Below are positions 33,852 to 44,440 of a stretch of 64,000 nt of DNA, in pieces; the stretch's first letter is position 1; the number at the start of each line of letters is the position of its first letter. Position numbers and translations under genes: made by a program. Source of the stretch: Jaltomata sinuosa (lineage: Eukaryota; Streptophyta; Magnoliopsida; Solanales; Solanaceae); contig QJPP01007526.1 of assembly GCA_003996215.1 (NCBI GenBank), forward strand, positions 62,001 through 126,000, read 5' to 3'. The notes under the pieces are model-generated. The model was given only the letters and a program-made list of their open reading frames with translations. It searched no databases and had not been told where the DNA came from.

Positions 33852-35902
33852 CAGGAAATTACATGGGGTGTCCACCAAAGTGAGTGGTCTTCAATTATTG
33901 CCCTTCATAAGAAAAGTCTTTAAAAAATATTCTTCCTTACTTTTTATGTATAGAACAAATACATTTTTGCCTCTCTACACCACAATTCTCCATGTTCATT
34001 TGTCTCTCAACTTTTAATTTTCACTTTTTTTTTTCTTTTTTCTTTTTTTCTTTTTTCTTTTTTTCTTTTTTCTTTTTTTTCTTTTTTCTTAATTTCTTTT
34101 TTAATTCTCATTTTCTTTTTTCTCCACCTTTATTTTTTTGTTCTTTATTTTCTTTTCTTTTTTTTCTTTTTCTCTCAACCTTTATTTTTTTATTCTTTTT
34201 TTCTGAATCTTTATTTTTTTTCCTCTTTTTTTCTCTTTTTTTCTCAAGCCTTATTTTTTTTTCTCTTTTTTTTTATTAATTTTTATTTTTTCCTTTTCTT
34301 TTTTTTCTTTTTTCTTAACCTCTATTATTTTTTGCTAATGAACAGAAAGTTGGATAATCCGCAAAGAGGAACTTCTTTCTTTGACATCGAAGTAAACTTA
34401 AGGGTGTGCTTTGTTGTTTGGAAGTCCTTTGCAACAAGTCTTACCTCCAAGGTAAAAGTTATAAAACATCTCATAAATCAAGACACAATGAGGTAGTGTC
34501 AAGTCTTGCTCGTGGGACATAACTTGTTGTTCGAAAATTCTTGAGCTAAGTCTTGCCTCTAAGGCAAGAGTTATAGAACATCTCATAAATCAAGACACAA
34601 TGTGGTAGTGTCAACTCTTGCCCATGGGATGTAACTTGTTATTTGGAAGTCTTTGGGCTAAGTCTTGCCTCTCAGGCAAGCGTTATAGAGCATCTCATAA
34701 ATCAAGCACAATGTGGTAGTGTCAACTCTTGCCCATGGGGTGTAACTTGTTGTTTGAAAGTCCTTGGGCTAAGTCTTGTCTCTAAGGCAAGAGTTATAGA
34801 ATATCTCATAAATCAAGACACAATGAGGTAGTGTCAAGTCTTGCTCGTGGGGCATAACTTGTTGTTTGAAAATCCTTGAGCTAAATTTTGCCTCTAAGGC
34901 ACGAGTTATAAAGTATCTCATAAATTAAGACACAATGAAGTAGTGTTAACTCTTGCCCCATGGGGTGTAACTTATTTTTTGGGAGGCCCTTGGGCTAAGT
35001 CTTGCCTCTAAGGCAAACGTTATAGAACATCTCATAGATCAAGACACAATGTGTTAGTGTCAGCTCTTGCCCATGAGGCGTAACTTGTTGTTCGAAAGTC
35101 CTTGAGCTGAGTCTTGCCTCTAAGGCAAGAGTTATAGAGTATCTCATAAATCAAGACACAATGTGATAGTGTGAACTCTTGTCCATGGGGCGTAACTTGT
35201 ATTTTTTTGAGAGGTCTTTGGGCTAAGTCTTGCCTCTAAAGCAAGTGTTATAAAGCATCTCATAAATCAAGACACAATGTGCTAGTGTCAAGTCTTGTTC
35301 ATGGGGGGTAATTTGTTGTTTGAAAGTCCTTGAGCTAAGTCTTGCCTCTAAAGCAAGAGTTATAGAATATCTCATAAAAAAAATAAAAAAAAATAAAGAT
35401 TGAGAAAAATGATTAAAAAAAAGAGAAAAGAAAAATTAAAAATCAAAGAGAAAAAAAAATAGAAGTTGAGAGGAGAAAAGAAAAAAGGAAAAAAGAAAAA
35501 AAAAAGACAACAAAAAAATAAACGAAAAATAAAGGTTGAGAAAAATGAAAAAAAAAGAGGAAAAAAATAGAATTGAGAGGAGAAAAGGAAAAAAATAAAG
35601 ATTGAGAAAAAAGAAAAAAATATAGAAGAAAAAATATAATAAAAAATAAAAGAAAAATAAAGATCGTGAAAAAAGGAAAAAAAAGATAAAAGAAAAAATA
35701 AAAATCAAAGAAAAATAAATAAATATAGAAGTTGAGAGGCAAATGAGCATGGAGAGTTGTTTAAAAATATTTGAGGTATAGAGGGGAAAAAAGGTAGTTG
35801 TTCTATGCATAAAAAGAAGGAAGACTATTTTTGTAAGACTTTTTTTATGGGGGGCAAAAATGCAAAGTCACTCCCTTTAAGGGGTATTTGTGTAGTTGTC
35901 CC
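33852..35902. mobile_element. Nested Mutator-like foldback element
   Basis: Flanked by the perfect 9-bp duplication GTGTCAAAA (33,843-33,851 and 35,903-35,911), which lies within the hAT terminal repeat, so it inserted there after the hAT element existed. Nine bases is the Mutator-superfamily duplication length. The two ends are imperfect inverted repeats of several hundred bases: pyrimidine-rich on the left (to about 34,330), purine-rich on the right (from about 35,370). The core is a 112-bp minisatellite. No transposase seen. Confidence 0.85.
34390..35380. repeat. 112-bp minisatellite, about nine units
   Basis: Tandem units of about 111-116 bp, recognisable by the recurring ATCTCATAAATCAAGACACAA text at about 34,467, 34,578, 34,691, 34,802, 34,914, 35,027, 35,139, 35,255 and 35,368 (last partial). 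Most units contain the small palindrome CTTGCCTCTAAGGCAAG. Confidence 0.92.
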
Positions 35903-36169
35903 GTGTCAAAATGAACTCAATAACACATAACCCGTCCAACCCGCCCAGAGTCTTATGGGTTGGGTTTATGATAGTTTGATATTGGGTTAACTTTCAACCC
36001 ATTTGAGTTCAACCCATTTAAAATAATGTTGAGTTGAGCCCAATTGTATCTCAACTTCAACCCGCTTCTTTTTTTAAAAACATTTTCTACTATTTGATTG
36101 ATGAGTGAGAACACATTTTTTTAAATTTTTTTTTATTTTTGATTAGAGGGTAGAAAATACTTTCTAGGG

Positions 36170-36990
36170 GGTAGGTTGGGGGAGGGGGGGGGGGCTGGGG
36201 GTACCAAAAATATTACTTTTTTAAAATAAAATAAGAAAAAGTTAAAAATTCGAGTTTTGGGTAGGGTGGAGGTGGTGGTGGTGGGAGGGAGGGTGGGGGT
36301 GGGGGCTAGGGGGTGCTGGAGGGGCGGCTGGGGGAGGGGGGTTGTACCAATTTTCTTTTTCTTTTTTTAAATAAAAATTTAAAAATTGAGTTTTGGTGGG
36401 GTGGAGGTGGTGGGGGTAGGGGCTGCGGGGTGGGGGTAGGGGGCCGGAGGGAGGGGGAGTATACAAAAAAATATTACTTTTTTTTATTTTTTTTTTAAAA
36501 AAATAATTAAAAAATTGAGTTTTGGTGAGGTGGAGGAGGTGGTTGTGGTGGGGGAGGGGGGCTGGGGGGTAGGGTGTACCAATTTTATTTTTTTTTTAAA
36601 AAATAAAATTAAAAAATTGAGTTTTGGTGGGGTAGAGGTGGTGGGGGTTAAAGGGTTGGGGTAGGAGGCTGGGGGGAGGGGTCTACCAAAAATATTACTT
36701 TTTTTTATTTTTTTAAAATAAAAAAATAAAATATATAGTTTTGGTGGGGTGGAGGTGGTGGGGGGTAGGAGGGTTGGGGGAGGGGGGTGGGTGTACCAAA
36801 AATATTTTATTTTATTTTTTTAAAAATTAAAATTAAAAAATTGAGTTTTGGTGGGATGGAGGTGGTGGAGGATAGGAGGGCTGGAGGGTGTGGGTTGGGG
36901 TGGGGGTGTACCAAAAATATTCCTTTTTTTTAAAAAATAAAAATTAAAAAATTGAGTTTTGGGTGGGGTGGAGGTGGGGGTAGGGGGGTG
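36170..36990. repeat. G-run minisatellite, about seven degenerate units
   Basis: Units of about 102-138 bp, each with GAGTTTTGGTGGGGTGGAGG followed by G-runs and then an A/T-rich block. The G-rich strand is + and has many runs of four or more G. Lies inside the hAT element. Confidence 0.88.
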
Positions 36991-37339
36991 GGGGTACCAA
37001 AGTACAAAAGTATGTTAATATAAGTAGTAGTATTGATTAGATTAAACGGGTTAAATTGGGCGGGTCATGACCCAACCCAATTTTTAGCCCAATTTAATCC
37101 AACCCAATTCAGCCTAAAGTAAATTTGAGAGGGTCATGACCCAACCCAATTATAATTTAACCCATTTAAATCATTCTATTTTCAGTCCAACCCGCCCATT
37201 TGACACCCCTAATTTACTTGTATATTGTGTTACTTTCAAGGTCTATAGACCATAAGTATGTACGGTGCACATGTAAGATAAAAGTTAATACCATATATAA
37301 ATAGGATTAATAACAAGAGTTCTGATAAAGAGGTGATAA

Positions 37340-37492
37340 GTACTTTTTCATTCTTAATCAAATGTTTCGAGTTCGAGTATTTCTGGCATCTTTGTTAGGG
37401 ATCACTTTAATCCAAATGTTAGACTTTTTGACGCGAATCCATATTTAATCGGACTCTAATGCAGGTATCGGACACCGGGTGAAAAACCAATA
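37340..37492 (+). mobile_element. tRNA-derived SINE, degraded
   Basis: Matches the SINE at 42,782-42,959 in order: a polymerase III B-box-like CGAGTTCGAG (about 37,369), TTTGTTAGGGA, GACGCGAATCCA, TAATCGGACTC and ATCGGACACCGGGTG near the 3' end. Target duplication not found; ends approximate. Confidence 0.65.
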
Positions 37493-37499
37493 TATATAT

Positions 37500-38016
37500 A
37501 TTCACACACACAATACAATGTCTTCTTTGTACTATTTATGGATTCTAGATTCTAAAAAATTGCAGTTTACTGAGTTCTTGATAGACTATCTATACAAATT
37601 AAGTGAATTATCTAATACAATTACAAGATTTGAGGCAAAGTTATTGAATTATGTCGAATCTGTAGGAGAAACCCTGGCTCCGCCCCTAATAACGTGTTCT
37701 CTCACGATGAAATCTTCTCAGGCGATGCTGGGACATTATTGAATTTCTGAGTAATATCTCTTTGAGCCCCTCTTCCTTCCAGATGAAAGGAAAAGTGGAA
37801 AAGAAAATGTTTTCTTTTTTCTAATTTCTAATCAAATATTATAATGCTCTTTTCAAAAGAATGAAGTTAAAACTTGTTGGGAAGAATTGACAAATTCATT
37901 TCCATTTGAGAATGCTTTACTCAAAAATACATTGATGAGTGACACATGTACTCGTGTGGGTCAGTGCGGGGATTGAGGGGCAAAACAACATAGTATATTA
38001 TTTCAGTAACTTACTT
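37500..38016. other. Intergenic, nothing recognised
   Basis: Between the SINE and the 3' end of the F-box gene. Contains a fragment similar to plant dispersed repeats (AGGAGAAACCCTGGCTCCGCC near 37,664) but no supported gene. Confidence 0.4.
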
Positions 38017-38355
38017 TCACAGTATGACCAACTCAATATGCGGAGGTACTTCACTTTGAAGCTGGAGCTTAGCAAATTTTCTTGCCATTTGCACCTCCTC
38101 ATTTTCCTTTGGTTCCCACATGACAGGAAAATCATATCATTCAGTAGGATGAACAGTGATTTTCTCGAGCACAATAGCATTTTTCAAAAAATACCTAACG
38201 AGTTCAAGTTCACTTGTACGGCCATAATAATATCCGTACACCGTGAGGACTTTGAGGTGATGGAGAGGACAGCTTACAACCTTCCTACACTCTCTTTTTG
38301 ACCTCACAGGATCGAACCACAACAACTGCCAATAAGAAAAAGCCACAGTTATCAC

Positions 38356-40108
38356 AAACTCAAAGTAGCATACTGGAAATGAGGAGAAGAATCACTAAGC
38401 TGTACATCAAGATAAAGCCAATCCATGGAAATGTAGGAAGAACAATAATATAAATGAATCTCAAACCTACTAACATTATCAGAGTGAATGAACAACTCCC
38501 AGTACCACACAATATAACTTGTTGTCTATCATCGCTATATGTTCACCATTATCGCTTGAGAAAAAGCAAAAACATCTAAGACAAGTCCTGAGGTCAGGTC
38601 ATGAACTAAAACTTAGTTAAGTGACTGATCAGGTAGAAACTTGGTGCTCACCTCAAACTCATAACTATCAGCATAAATTCTTTCATAACTTGTTTAAAGA
38701 AGTAACCTAGCATAGCACCATTTGTTGCTCGTGACATTCACAACTTAAAAATATAAACATCCTAAATATTTATATATCTTGTGTTAATTTGATCAAGGAG
38801 AACAAACTAAAGAAATCTTCTATGGACATTTATAATTCCATTTCCAATTTGTTCAAAAAAATAAAATCTACATCAAAGACTTTTAGATATGAGAATTTAT
38901 GCCGTTGATCATATGTGGAGCTTGAGTGCTTCAAGCTTTTGAAGTTCACAGTACCAATGAACTCTCGAAGCATTCAATTTTCCTCTAACCCCTCCTCAAT
39001 CTCAAATGCTTCTTTTCAACATTAAATCGATGTCTCTTTCATCTTCAAATTTTAAATTACTTAGAAGAAAATTTAGAGAAGTCTTGTTCAGTTGTTCTTC
39101 AGAGTTACCAACTTCCCTGTCTACACCCATTCCCAACCAAACCTCTCAAGAAAATGAAAGATGAAAAGAACCATTCTTTTAAAGGTTGAAAAGAGCAAGC
39201 TTTAACCAATCTAATTGTTCACGAATTTTAGTGCTACCTTACATTATTGAGGTAGTTAGAGGTATTTCTACTGAACAATGTAAAATTATTTATTTCCATC
39301 TCAAAACAATCTTAGAAAAGCTTAAATCATTTAGGAAGCTACCCATTCAAAATAAAGTAAGATACAAAAGACAGGAATCGCAAGCTTGCGAAAAAACTGA
39401 CATTGGTGTACCAATGTAATAGTTGAGTCAGTGAACACTGTATCCATGAACAAACCAGTCTACACTAAATAAGGTTCTATTTAATTTTAACTATACTTTT
39501 TATGTTTCACCATTCACTATATAAAAAATGAGTCCCAAAAACATAGTTGAAGTCCTCAACTTCACAGCCTCTACTATGGTATATTCATCCCAGATAGGCA
39601 TACCTATCTACCTATCATGTCCTCTACTGTGGTTCATGAATTGAGGACAAGTGGTTTTACAGTCAGAATAGTTTTATAAAAAGTTTGGGAGCAAAATAGT
39701 CATTAAACGATACTTCCATATTCTGCCATACATGTCTATTAATTGTGAGTTTAAGAAATGAAAAACTCATATAATAGAGTAATGTAATCAATTATCAAGT
39801 TACCAACAGAACTAGCAATACAAATGAGATGCCAGAATCAGGATTCCATTCTGGAGGAAATTTAGTTTACCAAAGCGCTGTTAGATTCTAAGACAGCAAT
39901 TTGAAAAAGATAAAATTAAGTGGATGAGTTTATGAAAGATGCAATTCAGTCAACACAGCTGTCCACAACCTACTGAAGAATGGTCTCCTAAATAAGGGCA
40001 AGGTCTGTTAAGGAACACACATTCATACAGAATTTGAAGTATAGAAGCACAAACAACACTAATTTCTGAACCAGAACTCAAAATAGCCAAATCAGACTTG
40101 ACACTTAC
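38356..40108 (-). other. Long last intron of the F-box gene
   Basis: About 1.8 kb between exon 3 and the FBD exon. AT-rich; no supported gene on either strand. The acceptor for the FBD exon is not certain (candidates within 38,300-38,315). Confidence 0.5.
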
Positions 40109-41075
40109 ATTCAACTCGAATTCCGTCAACTGTGGAGCAGCCCCTATGACATTAGTGCAACCTAAGAGACTCATGTCATCCCATGCATCCACGACTAAGA
40201 CAAGTTTCTTGAGCATGGTAAGTTCAGGAAACTTGTAATTCCCCAAATACTCCTGGGAAAAATTGAAACACACCAATTAGTACAAGCAAACTAAAGATAG
40301 ATATATATTTCAAAAGTTTGTTCACTGACCAATCCCTTAAAAGCATGTATCTTAAAGACCTCCAGCTGAGAGAGAACACAAGAAACCCAAGGCAATATTC
40401 GATCCAGAATAGGTGTGTACGGACCAATAATCTCTACCTCAATCAGCATTGGAACATTAAGAAGCAATAAATTTTCCCTTGCTGAAGTCCCAAGTGTTAC
40501 AAGTTTTGTATCACGGATTTTAAGTGATTTCACGAGTTGGCAGTACCATATACTCAAGTGTTTCAACCTGAGGGAAGGACCAACGACTTCAAGATTTATC
40601 AACGTATTCGATCCATGAACCACCATTTCTTCAAGAGACGGACAATTGTCAAGGAAGAACTCAAGAACTTCTCCTGTCATATTTACGGACTTGAATAATG
40701 ATACCTTTATAGATTTAAAATTATGCAAGAGAGGTGGCAACTTGTGGACATTGTTCAAATGAGGTTGACCAGCATAGCCATTGATACCAAAGAGTTGGGC
40801 GGGGAAGTTATAACAATAATCAGAATCTCGATTCTTCTCTCCACCTTTTAACAAGTCCAACTCTAGCCTTTGAACTTTCCTAGCAACGGCAAATTCAAGC
40901 CACTTGTCAATGTCAAGCTGGGCGAGTTTGTTTAAATCGAAACAAACACTAAATTGGTCTAATCTCTGAACTTTGCACATTTGCAAAGTACGGTTGACCC
41001 ATCTGATGTACTTCTTCATATGCATTTTCCGCAGCTTGGTATTTAATGCTACTTCTTTTAATGGTTTGGTAGCAT

Positions 41076-42086
41076 TAGGGGTGGCATTTGGGTGGATTGG
41101 ATTTGGATGGGTTGTATATGGATTGAGATAAAATGGATTGGATTGCAATCCACCCATATAAATATGGGTAAATATGGATTTGGTCAAAATGGTTTTAACC
41201 CACTTTCCTTAAGCAAAATTTTTTTAAGTCTTTTATATGTTGTATGCATATCAACTCGTTGATATTAAATCAAACTATTTAGTACTCTAATATAATAAAG
41301 AGTGATTTTACATAAAAATCAAACAATTTTTTTATGTTTTTCGAAAAAAATAAAAAATTCTACCCGCCTCCTCACATCCACTTCAACCCCCCCCCTCCCA
41401 ATACCCACCCTACCTCCCCCCTCCCCACCCTCCACCCACCCACACCTAATTTTTTTTTGTTTTTCAATAAAAAATAATTTATATGTTTTTCAAAAAATAA
41501 AATCTATCCCAACCCCCCTCTCCCCCCGTGCCAACCACCCATCCACCCCAATTGTTTTTTTGTTTTTCCAAAAAAATAAATTTTTTTATGTTTTTCAAAG
41601 AAAAAAAAATTACCCCCCTACCACCCCTGCCCCCGGGGGTGCCACCACCACCCCACCCCCAATTTTTTTTGTTTCCAATTTTTTTTTTTTTTATGTTTTT
41701 CAAAAAAAAAATATTTACCCCCCTCCCCCCTGCCCCGGCACCCCCTCCCCGCCAACCAACCACCCAAATTATTATTTTTTCTGTCACCTCCATCTCAGCC
41801 CCACCAACTCTCCAATTTTTTTGAAATTTTTTTAATATTTTTTAAAATTAAAAAAATAATATTAATTTTTTTATTTTTTAGCACAATGAAAAATTTGGGT
41901 AGAAGTAAGTGATCTATTATGGGTCTATATGGATACCCATATTTTACCCATTTTGATCATATTTGTAGGAGCTCTTCAAATAGCTTGAAGCTCATATTTA
42001 CCCAATTAAAATATGAATAATCCAAGCCATTAAATATGAATTAAATGAACTCATTTCATTAATATGGACTAAAATTGTCACCCCTA
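41076..42086. mobile_element. hAT-type non-autonomous element in the F-box exon
   Basis: 1,011 bp with ends TAGGGGTGGCA (41,076-41,086) and TGTCACCCCTA (42,076-42,086), inverted repeats matching at 10 of 11 bases. Perfect 8-bp target duplication GGTAGCAT at 41,068-41,075 and 42,087-42,094. Contains WGGATTTGGATGG-like subterminal repeats and a C-rich minisatellite at about 41,380-41,815. No transposase. Confidence 0.93.
41380..41815. repeat. C-run minisatellite inside the hAT element
   Basis: Repeating blocks of C-runs alternating with TATGTTTTTCAAAAAA-type text at about 41,332, 41,480, 41,588 and 41,692. The G-rich strand is minus. ORFs over it are repeat artefacts. Confidence 0.8.
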
Positions 42087-42522
42087 GGTAGCATCAAAAT
42101 CAAGCCTATAAATATATCTCCACAAGGGTAACCACCTCTTGGAGAGAACACTGGTATCTACTGCTTCCTTAACACTAAGGGGAGACAGTATATATACCAG
42201 AATTTCATCAGGCAACTGACTAATGCGATCGTCTGCAGTGCAAACTCGTTTTGAGCACTAGAAAATAGCAAAGAAAAGCAGTTTCATCAAACCAAATGCA
42301 TTTTAACCATGCATGACAAAATAATTGTGGCATAAGTCTTGTAATTTTACCTTCTTTAGAACAAAATTATTGAAAAGTTGTTGTCTTTTCGCCATGAGCC
42401 TCCTGTAGAATAACAGAAAGGAGTCTTAGTCATAAACTTTGAGATAAAGTTTGCATTTTGCTTCTTTGTTCCAACTAGGAGAATCAATAAAGTAGTTTTA
42501 ATGGCCATAACATATCCAAAAT

Positions 42523-42757
42523 AATACTTCTTGTCTCTCAATTTATGTGACACAATTGAAATTTCAAGATTCAAAATCCTAAATTTGAATAGAAGCTTTT
42601 AGATTATTAAAATAAAATTTATATAATTGAAAATTACGTAAAAATACTACAAATCACAATAATTAATAGCTTGAAATACCTTAAAGACATAAAAAATTCG
42701 GTCAAAAGAAAACTTGATTGACTCTCAAAAGTACACATAAATTAGGAATGGAGTGAG
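42523..42757. repeat. Stowaway-like MITE, degraded
   Basis: Left end TACTTCTTGTCTCTCAATTTATGTGACAC and right end ACATAAATTAGGAATGGAGTGAG are imperfect inverted repeats of the CTCCCTCCGTC.CAATTTATGTGACAC type. Lies in the 5' flank of the F-box gene. Confidence 0.6.
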
Positions 42758-42781
42758 AACAAACAAAAGGATGAGATGTAC

Positions 42782-42959
42782 CAACAAGGGTTGTGGTGAA
42801 TCCTTAACCAGAGGTCTCGAGTTCGAGTCCCCTGGTACGGAGTTGCCTTTGTTAGGGAGCGCCTTTACCCCTATGTGTGACTTGCCGACGCGAATTCAAA
42901 TATAATCGGAGGACTCCAATATGGGTACCAGACACCAGATGGGAAACCAAAAAAAAAGA
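42782..42959 (+). mobile_element. tRNA-derived SINE with 11-bp target duplication
   Basis: 178 bp. Head with A-box-like GGGTTGTGGTGAAT and B-box-like CGAGTTCGAGTCCCC, body ending GGTACCAGACACCAGATGG and a short A tail. Perfect duplication ATGAGATGTAC at 42,771-42,781 and 42,960-42,970. Needs LINE-encoded enzymes to move. Confidence 0.9.
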
Positions 42960-43153
42960 ATGAGATGTACAAATAGGTGGAAAAAAAGAGTCTCTCGATT
43001 ACTGTCTGGTTCGTCTCTAGTGATGTTACCAAGTTGTGCTTAGAGTTATTTTTAAAATAGAAACAAAAAGCAGCAGAGGTGCGAATAGAAAGACCAAGAG
43101 ACTAGTATTTTCTTTACAAGAACTAAAGAAAGAAGCAGAACAAAGAAGCTAAA

Positions 43154-43472
43154 CTGCACCCAGGGTCCGGCCCGGGCAGTGGTTAATGAAGTGACTTGAG
43201 ATTCATGAGCATGAGGTCTCAGGTTTAAATCCCAGCAGAAACAAAAAATTACTAAGTAATTCTTCTCATATGTTATAGTGATAGAGTTACTTGGCACCTA
43301 ATGATGATGGACAGAGTTACCTGGTACTATTGATGGTCGGAGGTGGAACGTATCCCGTAAAATTAATCTACATGTATGAAAGTTGACTCAAACACTAGCA
43401 CGTATTCTGTAACATTAATTGAAATTCGTGAAAGTTTGACTCGGACACCACGATGATATAAAAAAAGAGAGA
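43154..43472 (+). mobile_element. tRNA-derived SINE of a second family, 16-bp target duplication
   Basis: 319 bp. Head with GGCAGTGGTTAATG (A box) and GGTTTAAATCCC (B box), body with repeated GAGTTAC(T/C)TGG units, 3' text CGGACACCACGATGAT and an A-rich tail. Perfect 16-bp duplication GAACAAAGAAGCTAAA at 43,138-43,153 and 43,473-43,488. Internal order resembles widespread plant Au/SolS-type SINEs (family placement from memory of the text). Confidence 0.9.
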
Positions 43473-43488
43473 GAACAAAGAAGCTAAA

Positions 43489-44093
43489 ATATAGTACTGC
43501 TACTACCTGGGGGGAGGAAAGAAGCAGAACTAAGAAGCAGCAGCAAGATTGCCCTTTTCTTCGAGACAAGAAGAATGTATATATAGGGACTGAGGGCTTT
43601 TACAGGCTAGGCCCCACTAGTTGCTCCGTGACCCCACTGTCCACATCGGATATTGGATATCGGATTTGGGATGAAAAAATTGGTTACAAATTAAAATCTT
43701 TACCTTTTTGGTAATTTGTCACAATTAAAATGTGATATAAAAGGTTATTTAATCATGAGAAATTTTGCGAGATAGCGATAGTTTGAGGCTTAATTATTAA
43801 ATATAATGATAGTTTGAATAATTAGCAAATGTATTAACAATTTATGAATTGCTTTACAAAGAGAATTATTGTATCATAATGAGTTGTTATTGTACAAAAT
43901 ACAGGGTGACGAATTGTTGTATTACTGATACATAACGAATTTTAAAAATTGTTATATCACTAATACAAAACGAATTTCGAAATTGTTATATATACATAGC
44001 GAATTTCAAAAACTCTTGCTCTATTTGGTAATATTTTTAAAATTCTCTATATGTTTGATAATCAGTGAGACAATCGACCATTCCAAATCTTTT
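43489..44093. other. Intergenic; duplicated flank of the inhibitor-like gene
   Basis: AT-rich; from about 43,720 it shows patchy similarity to the upstream region of the inhibitor-like gene (GTCACAATTAAA.TGTGA, CATTCCAAATCTT). No gene. Confidence 0.5.
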
Positions 44094-44283
44094 CTCCAAA
44101 ATTGCTCAAGAATGCTTGTACTAATTATACAAAAGGTTGAAGTTCTTCGTTTTAGTTGCACATTATGAAATCAAATCCTCATAAATTGGGCTACCAAGAG
44201 GAAGTAGCTAGATAATTCTTAATTCTTTGTTGCTCTTGACATTTACCATCCCTGGAAAGAAATTATTTGTTTTATCAAATCTA
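44094..44283 (+). pseudogene. Deleted copy of the inhibitor-like gene
   Basis: Matches 32,871-32,960 (CTCCAAAATTGCTCAAG...AAATCAAATCCTC) joined directly to the 3' end 33,345-33,430 (CTACCAAGAGGAAGTAGCT). The start codon region and about 390 bases of the centre are missing and a Trp codon reads TGA. The downstream flank to about 44,440 also matches, so a larger segment was duplicated and then deleted. Confidence 0.85.
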
Positions 44284-44440
44284 TTATTTTTCTTTTTCTT
44301 ATTTTTTTTGTATTTTCTTAAGTTCCATAACAAATTAACTAAACCATTAAAAAAACTTAATTCACATACATGAGGTATGCAATAACGATCTAATATTCCA
44401 TAAAAAAGAATATTAATTATTGAATAGTTGGTGCAATTAA

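Larger units (their letters stand above)
33838..37211. mobile_element. Non-autonomous hAT element, 3,374 bp including a nested insertion
   Basis: Terminal inverted repeats TAGGGGTGTCAAA (33,838-33,850) and TTTGACACCCCTA (37,199-37,211) are perfect over 13 bases. The 8-bp target duplication ATTTACTT is perfect (33,830-33,837 and 37,212-37,219). No transposase. Inside: a nested foldback element (33,852-35,902), subterminal CCCAACCC/GGGTTGGG repeats near 35,930-36,030 and 37,030-37,170, and a G-rich minisatellite. Without the nested element it would be about 1.3 kb. Confidence 0.93.
38017..42395 (-). pseudogene. F-box/LRR/FBD gene interrupted by a hAT element
   Basis: Substrate-receptor type protein for SCF ubiquitin ligases. 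Exon 1 is 42,351-42,395 (15 codons, MAKRQQLFNNFVLKK, donor AAG|GTAAAA). Exon 2 starts at 42,257 after TTTCTAG and encodes an F-box (DDRISQLPDEIL, then SVLSKRWLPLW). At 42,087 it is broken by the insertion 41,076-42,086; beyond it the same frame resumes and encodes an LRR-like region (NCPSLEEM, LKHLSIWYC) to a donor at 40,330. Exon 3 is 40,109-40,252 (acceptor TTTTTCCCAG, donor GTAAGT). A last exon near 38,310 encodes an FBD domain (CPLHHLKVLTVYGYYYG), with a TGA at 38,137-38,139 about 39 codons before the next stop at 38,017. Either defect probably disables the gene unless the element is spliced out. Confidence 0.8.

Noticed and set aside
34643..34831. Leu/Ser-rich ORF in the 112-bp repeat
   Set aside because: Open only by repetition of the minisatellite unit.
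34390..35380. CRISPR-like array (regular 112-bp repeats)
   Set aside because: Repeats are head-to-tail without unique spacers, in a plant transposon.
33992..36498. Phe-rich and Pro/Gly-rich ORFs
   Set aside because: They read through pyrimidine tracts and G-run minisatellites inside transposons; no codon structure.
41302..41824. Pro-rich ORF resembling an extensin
   Set aside because: It lies entirely in the C-run minisatellite of a hAT element and has no signal peptide or Ser-Pro4 periodicity.
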